From Brasilonema sp. CT11 (GTDB taxonomy: Bacteria; Cyanobacteriota; Cyanobacteriia; Cyanobacteriales; Nostocaceae), in the NCBI RefSeq assembly GCF_017982655.1, contig NZ_JABXYX010000038.1, positions 1-62,392 of the forward strand: DNA of 62,392 bases. The letters are read 5' to 3'. The position numbers and the translations under genes are program-made. Under the pieces are notes generated by a model, which did not search any database, was not told where the DNA came from, and worked only from the letters and a program-made list of their open reading frames with translations. This document shows, one piece after another, positions 18,649-28,345 of the stretch (position 1 is the first letter of the stretch; each line of letters begins with the position of its first letter).

Positions 18649-21339
18649 TCAACTACCTACACCAGTTTGAAACACACTAACTGATGTTTGTAATTGCTGC
18701 GCTACTTCTACAGTTTGTTGTAAAGAAGTTGACACAACACTAGATGAATCAGCAGTGTCAACTGATGCTTTGGCAATTTCCTTCATAAAAACAGCGACAG
18801 CTTGCGAAGTCTCAGCTTGAGACACTGTTGTTTGAGAAATTGACTCAACTAACTCGTCAATTTGACGAGATACTTTTACAATCGTCTCCATGCTTTGCTT
18901 GACGTCTTTGACTCGTTCAGCGCTTTCTACCACCTGAGTCGTTCCTTGTTCTATCGCCTGGATAACTGCTTCCGTTTCTAATTGGATATTTTCTGCAATT
19001 TGTTCAATTTCTTGAGTCGCTTCGGCTGACTGTATTGCTAAGCGACCAACTTCGTGAGCCACAACAATAAAACCCTGACATTGTTCACCTGCACGCGTTG
19101 CTTCCAGACCAGCATTGATAGCTAGTATATTGGTTTGTAATGCAATTTCGTTAATCAAGGTCACAACTTTAGAAATCTCTTGAGATGACTCGCCAAAACG
19201 TTTTATCTTTTTGGCTGTTTCAGTAATTGTTTTTTGCAAATTAAAGATGCTAGATGCGGTATAGTCCATTGCTTCACCTGCACTCAAAGCAGTACTGGCA
19301 GACGTGCGAGCCACGGACGCTGCTTTATAAGCATTATTGGCGACTTCTTGAATAGAGAAATTCATTTGATTTACTAACTCAAGGGTGCAGCTAATTTCTT
19401 CCGCCTGTTGAAGTGCTTGATCTGCTAAGTGACGAATCGCATCAGAGTTGTCCCCCACAGAAACATTAACCTGTATAGCCGCTTGTTTGACTTGAAGGAC
19501 TAATTGTTGCAAGCTTTCGATAATGGTATTAAAAAAGTTGGCTACTATTCCGATTTCACCGGTTGTCATTTGAGCTCGAACTCTCAGGTCACCTTTGGCT
19601 ACCTCTTTAACGTCATCAATAAGTTCCATAAGCTGATGTTGGAGGAATTCTTTGCTGCGTCTTAATTCTTCCTCCCCTTGCTTACGTGAGGTAATGTCAG
19701 ATTGCACCCCAATATAATTTATCACTTGTCCAGTTACGTCTCGTGCTGGAGAAATAGTTAATTCACACCAGAATGGGGTACCGTCCTTACGGTAATTCTT
19801 AATCACAACATGACATTCTTGCTCTTGTCGCAATGCGTTGCGTATTTGTTCAATAGTCTGTGGATTAGTGTCAGGCCCTTGCAAAAATCGGCAGTTGCGT
19901 CCTAAAACTTCTTGTGGTGAATAGCCGGTCAAGGCTTCAAATGCAGGATTGCAAAAGATGATAGGATTATCTTCCTGACGAAAGTCTGTGATCACAATCG
20001 CATTTCTAGCAGCGGCGATCGCACGGTCACGCACTCGCAGCACTTCCTGTGCAGTGTTAAGTTCATGCAAAAGATTTGCTTGTTCTAAAGCAAGGCTTAC
20101 TTGAATGGCTAATTGCCCAAATAAATCAATTTCTTGCTGCTGCCAATTCCGAAATTCAGAGCATTGGTGAGCACACAATAAACCCAAAAGCCGATGCTCA
20201 CTTAAGATAGGTGCAACCAAAATCGACTTAATTTGAAAGCCTTCAAGAATTTGTTGGTAAGAGTCTGTAAAATTCCCCTGATAAATGTTGTTTTTAGCTT
20301 GGACTTGACCATCTTTGTACATTTGAATGTCATCTTTGCCAAACAGAGTAAAGACAGTTCTTCCTAAAGTTTTTATCCAACCCTTTGCTACTGACTCGGC
20401 AATGATGGTACCGCCCCAGTCAGCATTGAAACGATAGATGATAACGCGGTCTGTGTTCAGTGCTTTTTGGATCTCACAAACCGCTGTGTTGAGAACATCC
20501 TCTAGCTTGAGAGACCGCCGAATCAGCAGGGTAATGTCCATGAATAGCTGCGATCGCTGAGCTTCTCCCTGTTTGAGTAATAGTGTTTGGGAAACCATTC
20601 GCCGCTCCACAAAGGAAGTTAGCAGTGTGAAACTTAGGATAATGATAGTACTAACGCCAATATTTACAGCTAACGCAGGGAGCGATACTTGCATGGTTGC
20701 GGCGTTAGTCACTTTAGTTGCTCTAAAAGAGGCAGCTGCCATCCCTGTGTAATGCATTCCGGAAATTGCAATTGCCATGACGAACGCACTATAAATCTTA
20801 CGTCGCCTAGCAATTTTCCCCGTTTGCAAACGCAGTTGGAAAGCAATCCACAGCGCCACAATTGATCCACCGATGGCGATCGCCACAGAAAGCATAAACA
20901 GTACTGCATCATACTGAATCGCTGCTTCCATCCGCATTGCTGCCATACCAATGTAGTGCATAGAGACAATACCAATGCCCATTAACACACCACCACTCAC
21001 CAATTGCTGCGTACTTAAGACTGGGCGACTAGCAAGCAAAAGCGCAGCACCAGAGGCAACAATAGCTGGTAGCACGGAAACCACTACAGTCAACGCGTCA
21101 TAGCCCATCGATATTGGTAAATTGAAGGCAAGCATGGCAACAAAGTGCATTGACCAGATACCAATTCCCATGACAACTGCACCGCAAATTAACCAAGCTA
21201 GTTTTGCCTTTGCTTTAGCTACCGTTATTTGCCCAGCCAAATCAACAGCGGTGTACGAAGCAAGCACAGCTATCACAATTGAAAGCACAACAAGAAATGG
21301 ATTGTAAGTACTACTTATCGCCACATCTGCCTGCAACAT
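18649..21339 (-). CDS. MHYT-GAF-LOV-HAMP methyl-accepting chemotaxis receptor
   Basis: 896 aa. Residues 1-245 form a seven-helix MHYT sensor with MHFVAM, MHYIGM and MHYTGM on alternating helices (possible copper or gas sensing). A GAF domain (about 270-425) lacks the Cys-His of bilin-binding GAFs. Residues about 440-555 form a PAS domain of LOV type with GRNCRFLQG, the adduct-forming cysteine being Cys483. Flavin-contacting Asn515 (NYRKDG) and Gln546 (GVQSD) are present, but the second asparagine is Cys525 (PFWCEL). HAMP (about 572-625) and an MCP signalling domain follow, with the tip [20 protein letters not shown]. It could signal blue light to motility or pili. No che genes are adjacent. 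A gagg Shine-Dalgarno lies before the ATG at 21339. Confidence 0.88.
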   Translation of the reverse strand: MLQADVAISSTYNPFLVVLSIVIAVLASYTAVDLAGQITVAKAKAKLAWLICGAVVMGIGIWSMHFVAMLAFNLPISMGYDALTVVVSVLPAIVASGAALLLASRPVLSTQQLVSGGVLMGIGIVSMHYIGMAAMRMEAAIQYDAVLFMLSVAIAIGGSIVALWIAFQLRLQTGKIARRRKIYSAFVMAIAISGMHYTGMAAASFRATKVTNAATMQVSLPALAVNIGVSTIIILSFTLLTSFVERRMVSQTLLLKQGEAQRSQLFMDITLLIRRSLKLEDVLNTAVCEIQKALNTDRVIIYRFNADWGGTIIAESVAKGWIKTLGRTVFTLFGKDDIQMYKDGQVQAKNNIYQGNFTDSYQQILEGFQIKSILVAPILSEHRLLGLLCAHQCSEFRNWQQQEIDLFGQLAIQVSLALEQANLLHELNTAQEVLRVRDRAIAAARNAIVITDFRQEDNPIIFCNPAFEALTGYSPQEVLGRNCRFLQGPDTNPQTIEQIRNALRQEQECHVVIKNYRKDGTPFWCELTISPARDVTGQVINYIGVQSDITSRKQGEEELRRSKEFLQHQLMELIDDVKEVAKGDLRVRAQMTTGEIGIVANFFNTIIESLQQLVLQVKQAAIQVNVSVGDNSDAIRHLADQALQQAEEISCTLELVNQMNFSIQEVANNAYKAASVARTSASTALSAGEAMDYTASSIFNLQKTITETAKKIKRFGESSQEISKVVTLINEIALQTNILAINAGLEATRAGEQCQGFIVVAHEVGRLAIQSAEATQEIEQIAENIQLETEAVIQAIEQGTTQVVESAERVKDVKQSMETIVKVSRQIDELVESISQTTVSQAETSQAVAVFMKEIAKASVDTADSSSVVSTSLQQTVEVAQQLQTSVSVFQTGVGS

Positions 21340-21708
21340 CTCGTTAACCTCACTCTGGATCTTGGTAAAATAGCGCTCCCTACATGAGTCTTTTTGTCAC
21401 TTTCCTCAAGTGAAGCACACTCATTAATTGAAAAAATCCTGATAACTAAGTTCGGTAGATGCAGTCACTGTTTTGAAAATGGCAGATGCAAAAAGTATTA
21501 GTCTCGCTTGTGAGACAGCACAATGAATTTTATACTATAAAAATAAAAATGTATTTTTACAGTTGTCTTAAATAAAACAACATTATTACACCCTATTTAG
21601 CTATAAAAGTAAAGTTCTTAATACAACAACATACAATTTCAAATCAGTCATGTCTATGATAGTGTTTTTAACCAGCTAATAGCTGTATTTTTGCTTTATA
21701 AAAGTCAG
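21340..21708. other. Intergenic region upstream of the MHYT-LOV receptor
   Basis: AT-rich, with no ORF or repeat recognised. It should contain the receptor promoter on the minus strand and the 3' end of the OmpA-like gene's upstream neighbour boundary. Confidence 0.4.
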
Positions 21709-22362
21709 TTATACCTGATGATTTGCCACCTTTTGAATCACAATTTCAATACGACGGTTCTTTTGCCGTCCTATGGGATTATCCGAACTATCAGATTTTT
21801 GATTTGGTGCTACAGGTTGGGCTTGCCCATAACCTTCTTTCGATATCAAAGATATGTCTATACCACCTTTTTCACTTAGCCACTTTTGTACTGCTGCTAC
21901 CCATTGCTCTGACAATTTTAAATTATTATCTTTAGAGCCTTTAGAGTCAGTATGTCCTAGAATTTGTAACCAAGTGTTAGGATAATGATTATTGATTACC
22001 TGACTAATCTGACGCAACATTTTCTCTGCATCTGGGCGAATCGTATCTTTATTAGAGTCAAATAAAAGATCTGCTGGCAGCGTAATAATAGTTAAGTATT
22101 GATTTTCCTGAACTTGAATTTGCCCAGATGTAATTTCAGGTAAGTTAACTTCCGGATATGTATCCTTAGAAAACTGAACAATGGGAGTTCGGACTTTTGA
22201 TAACTCTTGTGCTAGTAATTGTGCTTTAAAAAACTTTGTTTGAGGTTGTTGAACTGTTGAAAATTTTACTTCGGCTTTTGCCGTTGCAGAATATACCAAA
22301 TTGTTAGCCATGATTGTCAGGACAATAGGCACTAAATAAATGCTGAAACGGAGTGAATACAT
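21709..22362 (-). CDS. OmpA-family peptidoglycan-binding protein
   Basis: 217 aa. An N-terminal signal peptide (LVPIVLTIMANNLVYSATAKA) is followed by about 60 variable residues and a C-terminal OmpA domain (about residues 95-215). Peptidoglycan-contacting motifs are visible: LLFDSNKDTIRPDA, ILGHTDSKGS, LSEQWVAAVQKWL and NRRIEIVI. It probably tethers the outer membrane or a periplasmic assembly to the cell wall. There is no beta-barrel domain, so it is not a classic OmpA porin. It lies 129 bp from the potassium channel gene on the same strand. Confidence 0.85.
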   Translation of the reverse strand: MYSLRFSIYLVPIVLTIMANNLVYSATAKAEVKFSTVQQPQTKFFKAQLLAQELSKVRTPIVQFSKDTYPEVNLPEITSGQIQVQENQYLTIITLPADLLFDSNKDTIRPDAEKMLRQISQVINNHYPNTWLQILGHTDSKGSKDNNLKLSEQWVAAVQKWLSEKGGIDISLISKEGYGQAQPVAPNQKSDSSDNPIGRQKNRRIEIVIQKVANHQV

Positions 22363-22491
22363 TTCTTTTAGTCATAAATTTTAAATTTTAGTACAGCCTA
22401 GCTCAAAAAACAAACAAATGCTTCTTTCTTAAGTTATAGGCGTTTTTGTAACGGTGGATACTTTGTTTTGTCATCAAAAATCAATGATGAA

Positions 22492-23322
22492 TTACGAATG
22501 ATTTCTCAACTTAGTACCACAAATTTTGCAGAACATAGCATCTGTATCATGGAACGATAAACCACAGCCAGAACAAATTGTTTCCACTTGATTTGCAGTT
22601 TTGACTAGTCCCTTGATCAAATCACCTACTTGCCAAGGAATCAGAGCAATACCTGTTAAAATCATTAATACTGTCAAGAAACGACCTAACTCAGAAATTG
22701 GAGTCACATCGCCAAAACCAACAGTGGTCATCGTGACTATAGAAAAATAAAAAGCATCCAAAAAAGTAGCAAAATTTTGTGAATTAACAGGATGCTCTAC
22801 TTGATAAATTAAACCTGAGTAGACAAAAATAATAGCAAATAATGTAAATAATATTCGTGTATAGACTAAACTGTCTTCTGTGCTGACACCCAAGAGAAAT
22901 TTGTTATCTATAAATCGAATTAAACGCAAAATCCTGAACCATCGTAGCAGTCGAACAAAGCTGATATCAACACCGCCTAATAAATAGGGTAAAATCGCTA
23001 TTAAGTCAATAAAAGAATAAAAACTAAAAAAGTACTTAATTTTATTTTCCTCACTCCAGATACGGAGTAGATACTCAGCAATAAAAATTAGTAATACAAA
23101 TGTATCTATAAAATTTAAAATCAGCCGTAAATCATCAGATATGTTATAGGTCTGTGCTACAAAAATAGCAGAGGAGAATAAAACTAGACCAGCAATAGTT
23201 AAATTCACAAATTTACCTACTGGTGTCTCTAAGTCTTTCAAGTAAAATGCTGTTTTTTCTTTGCTAAGTAACATAAAATTCAGAAGTCGCTGCTCAGAAA
23301 TTAAGTAAGAGAAAAAATCCAC
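22492..23322 (-). CDS. Voltage-gated-type potassium channel with C-terminal zinc ribbon
   Basis: 276 aa. Six-helix architecture: helices at about 40-58, 70-90, 100-115, an S4-like segment RLLRWFRILRLIRF (about 124-137), 153-175 and 212-238. The pore loop carries the selectivity filter TMTTVGFGDVTP (TVGFGD at 200-205), with Phe in place of the usual Tyr. The cytoplasmic tail is short and ends in CSGCG..CKICG (Cys250, 253, 265, 268), a four-cysteine zinc ribbon that could gate by metal or protein binding. Only four Arg/Lys are in S4, so voltage dependence may be weak. Monocistronic. Confidence 0.88.
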   Translation of the reverse strand: MDFFSYLISEQRLLNFMLLSKEKTAFYLKDLETPVGKFVNLTIAGLVLFSSAIFVAQTYNISDDLRLILNFIDTFVLLIFIAEYLLRIWSEENKIKYFFSFYSFIDLIAILPYLLGGVDISFVRLLRWFRILRLIRFIDNKFLLGVSTEDSLVYTRILFTLFAIIFVYSGLIYQVEHPVNSQNFATFLDAFYFSIVTMTTVGFGDVTPISELGRFLTVLMILTGIALIPWQVGDLIKGLVKTANQVETICSGCGLSFHDTDAMFCKICGTKLRNHS

Positions 23323-23452
23323 AATTAATTGTGAATTTAAAGACTAGCTTAGCAATAGAAAAAGTTTTTTTCAAAATTCATGAGTTTGAAACGCGTTCTC
23401 GTAAGATATGCTATATTCTGGAAAAATATAATGTTGGAATCTCAAGGTAATT

Positions 23453-23878
23453 ATGAATCCAGAAGATTTTATGCGTTTGGCGTTGGAAGAAGCAAAAAAA
23501 GGAGACGCCCCATACGGTGCTGTGATTGTCAAAGATAACCAAGTGGTTGCCCAAGCTCATAATACGGTGAAGCGAGACAACGATCCTTCTGCTCACGCAG
23601 AAATTAATGTCATTCGCAGTTTAACCACTCAACTACAAAACCCTTCTTTAGAAGGTTATACCATATATACTACTGGTGAACCTTGTCCGATGTGTGCATC
23701 TGCTTGCGTTTGGACAGGTTTATCAGAAATTATATACGGTGCTTCTATTGAAGATTTAGTTTCAGTTAATCAATCTCAAATTAACATATCATGTCAAGAG
23801 GTTATCGTTAAGAGTTTTAGAAAAGTCAAGGTCATAAGAGGTGTTTTAAGAGAAGAGTGTATCAAAGTATTTCAGTAA
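23453..23878 (+). CDS. Nucleoside/guanine deaminase-like CDA-family enzyme
   Basis: 141 aa zinc-dependent cytidine-deaminase fold. Zinc-site motifs are HAEI (His and catalytic Glu, about residues 48-50) and PCPMC (about 77-81). The flanking sequence NTVKRDNDPSAHAEINVI is closer to guanine deaminases (DPTAHAE) than to tRNA adenosine deaminase TadA, so purine base deamination is the more likely activity. Start at 23453 with aagg ten bases upstream. It is convergent with the response regulator: only 6 bp separate the two stop codons. Confidence 0.82.
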   Translation: MNPEDFMRLALEEAKKGDAPYGAVIVKDNQVVAQAHNTVKRDNDPSAHAEINVIRSLTTQLQNPSLEGYTIYTTGEPCPMCASACVWTGLSEIIYGASIEDLVSVNQSQINISCQEVIVKSFRKVKVIRGVLREECIKVFQ

Positions 23879-23884
23879 AAAAAA

Positions 23885-24547
23885 TTAACTAGGATGATTC
23901 AAATAGGGTAAAAAAGAATTAGCGAAAATTGCAGCTTGGGTGCGATCGCGCAAATCTAAACGATTCAAGATATTTGTGACATGATTCTTCACTGTCCCTT
24001 CAGAAATATACAGCTGTTGTGCAATTTCTCTGTTACTAGCACCTGTAGCAATCAATCGCAAAACTTCTTTTTCTCTAGGAGTCAGTTCAGCTAAGCTATC
24101 TGGTGGAGATGGTGACTTGGTTGGTGGGACACTAGAAAATTGGGTGAAAAGTTTTTTTACTATTCCTGGCCCCAATTGAGTGTATCCTTTGTTAACAGCA
24201 CGAATAGCGACAGCCAACTCTTCTGAAGGTGTATCTTTTAGCAAATAACCCATCGCTCCATTCTGTAAAGCGGTTTTTACATACTCATCATCATCAAAGG
24301 TTGTTAGTACTAAAACTTTAGTTTTGGGAAAACGCTTTTGAATTTCCCGAGTTGCTGCAACACCATCCATAATAGGCATTCTAATATCCATGAGAACCAC
24401 ATCTGGATAGAATTCTTCAACGAAATGAATTGCAATTTCGCCATTTTCTGCCTCTGCGACAATTTCTAAATCTTCTTCTAATTCCAATAATGCTTTTAAT
24501 CCTTGACGAATTAAACTTTGATCATCTACGATTACAACTTTAATCAT
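23885..24547 (-). CDS. NarL/FixJ-family response regulator
   Basis: About 220 aa from the ATG at 24547 (longer starts at 24556 and GTG 24559 are possible). The receiver domain has the acidic pair in VVIVDDQ, the phospho-acceptor Asp in VVLMDIRMP (residue 54) and the switch Lys in [10 protein letters not shown]. The C-terminal LuxR-type helix-turn-helix reads [38 protein letters not shown]. It is the partner of the histidine kinase 33 bp upstream on the same strand. The targets may include the nearby Spy/CpxP-like gene, but this is only inferred from position. Confidence 0.93.
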   Translation of the reverse strand: MIKVVIVDDQSLIRQGLKALLELEEDLEIVAEAENGEIAIHFVEEFYPDVVLMDIRMPIMDGVAATREIQKRFPKTKVLVLTTFDDDEYVKTALQNGAMGYLLKDTPSEELAVAIRAVNKGYTQLGPGIVKKLFTQFSSVPPTKSPSPPDSLAELTPREKEVLRLIATGASNREIAQQLYISEGTVKNHVTNILNRLDLRDRTQAAIFANSFLPYLNHPS

Positions 24548-24580
24548 ATTAGTCATCACTTGTTTATTTTTTTCTTAAAA

Positions 24581-25792
24581 TTAGTTTGTGGTAACTTTAG
24601 ATAAGGGAATATAAGCTGTCATTGTGCAACCAGAACCAGGAGCACTATTAATATGAAAATGACCATTGAGTGCCAAAGTGCGATCGCGCATACTTTGAAG
24701 TCCAAAACCAGTGGTATTTTGTGTTAAATTAAACCCAATGCCATTGTCCTCAACCTTTAAATGCAAACTAGTTTGAGTCGTGATTATTTCCAGTTTAACT
24801 TCTGTAGCTTGTGCATACTTACAGATATTTGTAAATGATTCTTGGACAATGCGGTAAACAGTAGTGGTAACTTCAACTGGAATAGGGTGATCTAAGTGAA
24901 TTTGACAAATTACTGTTATAGCAGTTGAACGTTGAACATTTTCTACAAGTCCGGCGATCGCCTGTGACAAAGATTGCTCATGCAAGGGATGAGAACGCAT
25001 TGTAGACACTGATTGACGGACATCTTGTAATGCTTTAGAACCTAACTCTTTTGCCCTTCCTAAAAAAGTTTGTGCTTTGGTTGGATTCGATTCCCAAAGT
25101 TTCAATGCAGTTTCTAGTTGTAAATTCAAAGCTGTCAGAGAATGTCCTAAGGAATCATGTATTTCGCGAGCAATGCGGTTGCGTTCTTCAAGAGTAGCTT
25201 GATTTTCAATTTGCAAAGCATATTGACGCAGTTTATCATTAGCGATGGCTAGTTTTTCTCGACTTTCTCGCTCAGATAAAACTGTATTCATTAATAGTAA
25301 AACAAATAATAACGCTAAGACGAATACTAAAACAAAATTGAGAGTGAAAAACCAAAAACGCTCCTGCATTCCTGGGAAAAATCGTATTTGTGCAAAACGA
25401 CGTGTCAATGTTAGCAAAAACAAAAATAATGATAAAGCTGTGATGATTAAACGACTTGGTAACTGAAAAATTAAACAACTACGAGTTACTAAAATGATGT
25501 CAAGAAAAGCAAAAATTCTATCACCCTTAACTCCCCAAAATCCAGTTACCAAAATTAGAGATATCTCCAGTGCGGTGTAAATGACTTTACTTATATGGTT
25601 ACGAGTTGGTAATCTCAAACCCATCAATCCAAAAAGCACCAGACTACAAATAGTCAGTTCAGGAAAGCTGGTTTGATGTCGATCTGGGTGAGATGGTAGA
25701 GCTGCTGTAAAAGCAGCAAACGCTAGTAATACCCACTCCAAATATAGTAGAAACCGGAAAGGATGATTGTAAAATTGAATCGAACGGCTCAC
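24581..25792 (-). CDS. NarL-type sensor histidine kinase
   Basis: 403 aa. Several hydrophobic helices (about residues 12-32, 45-58, 70-85, 95-130 and 146-170) form a membrane sensor with no large periplasmic domain. A coiled coil follows (about 172-203), then a HisKA_3 box EERNRIAREIHDSLGHSL with phospho-acceptor His212. The ATPase domain shows an N-box (TTVYRIVQESFTNICKYA) and glycine-rich boxes (VEDNGIGF, TGFGLQSMRDR). The architecture is like DesK/LiaS kinases that read membrane state. It is co-oriented with its regulator, 33 bp apart. The start MSRSIQFYNH at 25792 is plausible. Confidence 0.92.
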   Translation of the reverse strand: MSRSIQFYNHPFRFLLYLEWVLLAFAAFTAALPSHPDRHQTSFPELTICSLVLFGLMGLRLPTRNHISKVIYTALEISLILVTGFWGVKGDRIFAFLDIILVTRSCLIFQLPSRLIITALSLFLFLLTLTRRFAQIRFFPGMQERFWFFTLNFVLVFVLALLFVLLLMNTVLSERESREKLAIANDKLRQYALQIENQATLEERNRIAREIHDSLGHSLTALNLQLETALKLWESNPTKAQTFLGRAKELGSKALQDVRQSVSTMRSHPLHEQSLSQAIAGLVENVQRSTAITVICQIHLDHPIPVEVTTTVYRIVQESFTNICKYAQATEVKLEIITTQTSLHLKVEDNGIGFNLTQNTTGFGLQSMRDRTLALNGHFHINSAPGSGCTMTAYIPLSKVTTN

Positions 25793-26118
25793 AAAAATAT
25801 ACTCAAGCTCAACTAGTTTTTATAGTAAAACTATAAATCAACACTATTAATTTAAGGTTTGCTGGTGAAAATTTTAACAAAGAAAGTATTTTCTGTTACC
25901 CTTTGACCTTGACTCCGCAAAAGAAAGTTCTGAGTACTTTCTTGGTTACACAGATAATTTTATAACCCAAAAATTGATTATTTGTTGATGAATTTACTGA
26001 TTGTATAGATCTATGACTAAAGTCATGGATCGATTCATGACTTTTTCCTCATGTAACTTTGAAAATTGAACTCTTACCATAGTTGTATCAACTAAGAGAA
26101 AAGCACAGAAAGACTTGG
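25793..26118. other. Divergent promoter region between kinase and Spy-like gene
   Basis: No ORF. An imperfect inverted repeat atgactaaagtcatggatcg..gattcatgact lies near 26011-26042 and could be an operator for the divergent genes. Otherwise AT-rich. Confidence 0.35.
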
Positions 26119-26562
26119 ATGAAACTCAAAAAATTATCACTCATTTGTGGAGCGATCGCCCTCAGTTTAACTACAACCTCCTTCGCCGTCAAAGCAGAAG
26201 CAAACTCCTCTTTGCCCTTAGTTGTTGCACAATCTCAGCCAAAAGAAGGAGCTTTCCAACGTTTGGGACTAACGGATGAGCAAAAAACTAAAATCAAAGA
26301 AATCCGTAGCAATACCCGCGCTGAAGTTGACAAGATTCTCACCGAACAACAACGGGAACAGTTAAAAACCGCTATGCAAAACCGCCAGGGACGAGGTGGA
26401 TTTGCTGCTTTAAATCTTTCTGATGACCAGAAAAACCAACTAAAGCAAGTGATGCAGTCACAGAAAACTCAAATCGAAGCAGTCCTAACCCCACAACAAA
26501 AAGAACAACTGCAAAAATACCGCCAGGAAAACGGTGCTCGTCGTCAGCAACCCAATATGTAG
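26119..26562 (+). CDS. Spy/CpxP-family periplasmic protein (LTxxQ repeats)
   Basis: 147 aa from the ATG at 26119; the frame can be extended to a TTG at 26083, but the ATG gives a proper signal peptide (MKLKKLSLICGAIALSLTTT, cleavage near AVKA). Two Spy-type motifs occur, LGLTDEQKTKIKEI and LNLSDDQKNQLKQV, each followed by a LTEQQ/LTPQQ element. Family members are small helical periplasmic chaperones or metal- and envelope-stress sensors, often under two-component control. It is divergent from a NarL-type kinase/regulator pair and is followed by a very strong terminator. Confidence 0.82.
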   Translation: MKLKKLSLICGAIALSLTTTSFAVKAEANSSLPLVVAQSQPKEGAFQRLGLTDEQKTKIKEIRSNTRAEVDKILTEQQREQLKTAMQNRQGRGGFAALNLSDDQKNQLKQVMQSQKTQIEAVLTPQQKEQLQKYRQENGARRQQPNM

Positions 26563-26636
26563 TTTATCACTGGTGTTGTTGATCACAGCTATGTGAGTTT
26601 CCACTAGCTCGGTAGTCTAAAAATTAAGTCCTATTG

Positions 26637-26679
26637 AGATCCCCGACTCCTTTTAAAGGAGTCGGGGATCTGATTTTTT
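26637..26679. terminator. Strong intrinsic terminator after the Spy-like gene
   Basis: Seventeen-base perfect arms, agatccccgactccttt (from 26637) and its complement ending at 26671, one unpaired base between them, then a run of six T. Confidence 0.95.
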
Positions 26680-26869
26680 CAAGAGTTTTCTATCATAGAT
26701 ATAGAAGCTCCACTAAGTTTTTACTTAGCAAGCTTCCATAATGCAACACTCATAAAAAAAAGCTTTGAACACAAGAAAGATGAATAAGGTTTTTTCGATA
26801 AATAAGCTGTCCTCTAAGTTGTTCAGTAAAGTCTCAACTAGACTTCTTGCACAAGTCAGGCAAAAGGTT

Positions 26870-26961
26870 AACGGGAAACGGGGAAGGGAAAATAAAAACC
26901 CTTTACCTTTTACCCTTTACCCTTTACCCAACTCTTGCAAAAGGGACTTTTGCAAAAGTCC
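26870..26961. repeat. STRR heptamers and an 18-bp palindrome
   Basis: ccctttac-type heptamers (about 26905-26930) are followed by the perfect palindrome ggacttttgcaaaagtcc (26944-26961). The sequence is open in the frame of the downstream secreted protein and would add an Arg/Lys/Pro-rich stretch if translation began upstream. Confidence 0.75.
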
Positions 26962-27001
26962 TACTGTAGAGGTAGGTGAAATATCTAGGGCTAATTGTGT
27001 T

Positions 27002-27514
27002 GTGCCGCGTCCTGTAACCAGATATTCTACATATCATCGCCCAAAGGTCTTCAAGCTCTTGATATTAGCCCTGACAACATTAGGAGTCAGTTTTTTAACA
27101 CCATCTGCGGCTCAGGCACAAAGTAATTCCACTTCTAGTCCTGGTGTAGGCAACATTCTCAATTATCCTTATGGAACGCGCGTTCATCAAAATGGTGTCA
27201 TTAACACACCAGATGGCAGTACGATTACTCCTGCCACAACAATCAATAATGGCAATGGCTTTACCACCTACTATTATCAGAATGGGACGCGCGTTAACAT
27301 CAACACCGATAGAGTTAGCCCTAACGGGGCTGTAATCACACCCGGAAGCTTGAATGGAGGATTGAACCGTGTACCAGAAAACCCAAACAGAGGGCCTTTG
27401 CTCACGCCACCAAACCCGAATGGAGGATTGAACCGTGGACTAGAAAACCCGAACACAGGACCTTTGCTTACGCCAGCAAACCCAACAAGATTATGGCAGA
27501 AGCCTTCTTTTTGA
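27002..27514 (+). CDS. Secreted hypothetical protein with NPN-type repeats
   Basis: About 170 aa. The frame is open to 26765, but that part is repeat DNA, so I prefer the GTG at 27002 (aggg 11 bases upstream), which puts a signal peptide near the start (FKLLILALTTLGVSFL, cleavage after AQA); an ATG at 26780 is the alternative. The mature part has a tyrosine/asparagine-rich motif YPYGTRVHQNGVINTPDGS echoed by YYYQNGTRVNINTD. The tail has two near repeats of NGGLNR.PENPN.GPLLTPPNP type. I do not recognise a family; similar short Asn/Gly-rich secreted proteins are common in cyanobacteria. Confidence 0.6.
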   Translation: MPRPVTRYSTYHRPKVFKLLILALTTLGVSFLTPSAAQAQSNSTSSPGVGNILNYPYGTRVHQNGVINTPDGSTITPATTINNGNGFTTYYYQNGTRVNINTDRVSPNGAVITPGSLNGGLNRVPENPNRGPLLTPPNPNGGLNRGLENPNTGPLLTPANPTRLWQKPSF

Positions 27515-27541
27515 ACCAGGTAAATAACACAGGGGCAGTAA

Positions 27542-28345
27542 ATGGCATTAAACCAGGTGAGAGTTATCCTAGTAGAACCAGCAGGACCAATTAATGTCGG
27601 GTCGATCGCACGCGTGATGAAAAATTTTGGGTTAAATCATCTTGTGTTGGTTAATCCTCAATGTAAACCTTTGTCAGGTGAAGCACTTAAAATGGCGGTT
27701 CATGCTAAGGATATTTTAGAGTCAGCAGTCTCAGTGACGACGCTACCAGAAGCATTGCAAGGATGTACGCGGGCGATCGCCACCACCGCTCGTGTTCGTC
27801 ACTGGGATTCCCCTCTGGAAAATCCCTCCACAGCACTACCTTGGTTACTGGATCAACCACAACAACCAGCCGCGCTGATTTTTGGTAGGGAAGATCGAGG
27901 ACTGAGTAATGAAGAATTAAATTATGCTCAGCGGTTTATTCGTATTCCTACCAGTTCTAATTATCCATCGTTGAATTTGGCGACTGCTGTGGCTATTTGC
28001 TGTTATGAGTTAGCAAAAAGTGACACAGAGAATCAAGAGGACACGCTTACAGAAAACACGGAGATTCCTAGTGAAAAATTATCTGCACCTTTACCTGTGC
28101 CCATTCCCGCATCTGTTAACGAGTCTGCACCTTTAAACATCTTGGAAGAATACTACCAACAGTTAGAATCACTACTACTCAAGATTGGATATCTTTATCC
28201 TCATACAGCAGCTAGTCGTATGGAAACATTTCGGCAAATGTATAATCGTGCTCAATTACAAACTAGAGAAGTTGCGATGTTGCGAGGTATTTTACGACAG
28301 GTAGAATGGGCGCTAGAGAACCGGAACAATCATCAAGGCTTGTAA
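27542..28345 (+). CDS. trmJ: tRNA (cytidine/uridine-2'-O-)-methyltransferase, TrmJ family
   Basis: 267 aa. SPOUT-fold methyltransferase that modifies ribose of the tRNA anticodon loop (position 32 in characterised members) using S-adenosylmethionine. Visible signatures: PAGPINVGSIARVMKNFG (motif 1, with the conserved Asn and Arg), IFGREDRGLSNEEL (motif 2) and SNYPSLNLATAVAICCYEL (motif 3, forming the trefoil knot). The C-terminal helical tail includes PHTAASRMETFRQMYNRAQL, as in TrmJ. It lies 27 bp after the secreted protein gene. Confidence 0.93.
   Translation: MALNQVRVILVEPAGPINVGSIARVMKNFGLNHLVLVNPQCKPLSGEALKMAVHAKDILESAVSVTTLPEALQGCTRAIATTARVRHWDSPLENPSTALPWLLDQPQQPAALIFGREDRGLSNEELNYAQRFIRIPTSSNYPSLNLATAVAICCYELAKSDTENQEDTLTENTEIPSEKLSAPLPVPIPASVNESAPLNILEEYYQQLESLLLKIGYLYPHTAASRMETFRQMYNRAQLQTREVAMLRGILRQVEWALENRNNHQGL

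Noticed and set aside
18649-21339. Bilin-binding (phytochrome/cyanobacteriochrome) GAF
   Set aside because: The GAF domain lacks the Cys-His chromophore motif. The photoreceptor signature is in the LOV-type PAS instead.
23380-23425. Promoter with ttgaaa and tatgct/tatatt before the deaminase gene
   Set aside because: Spacings of 15 or 20 bp do not fit a standard promoter.
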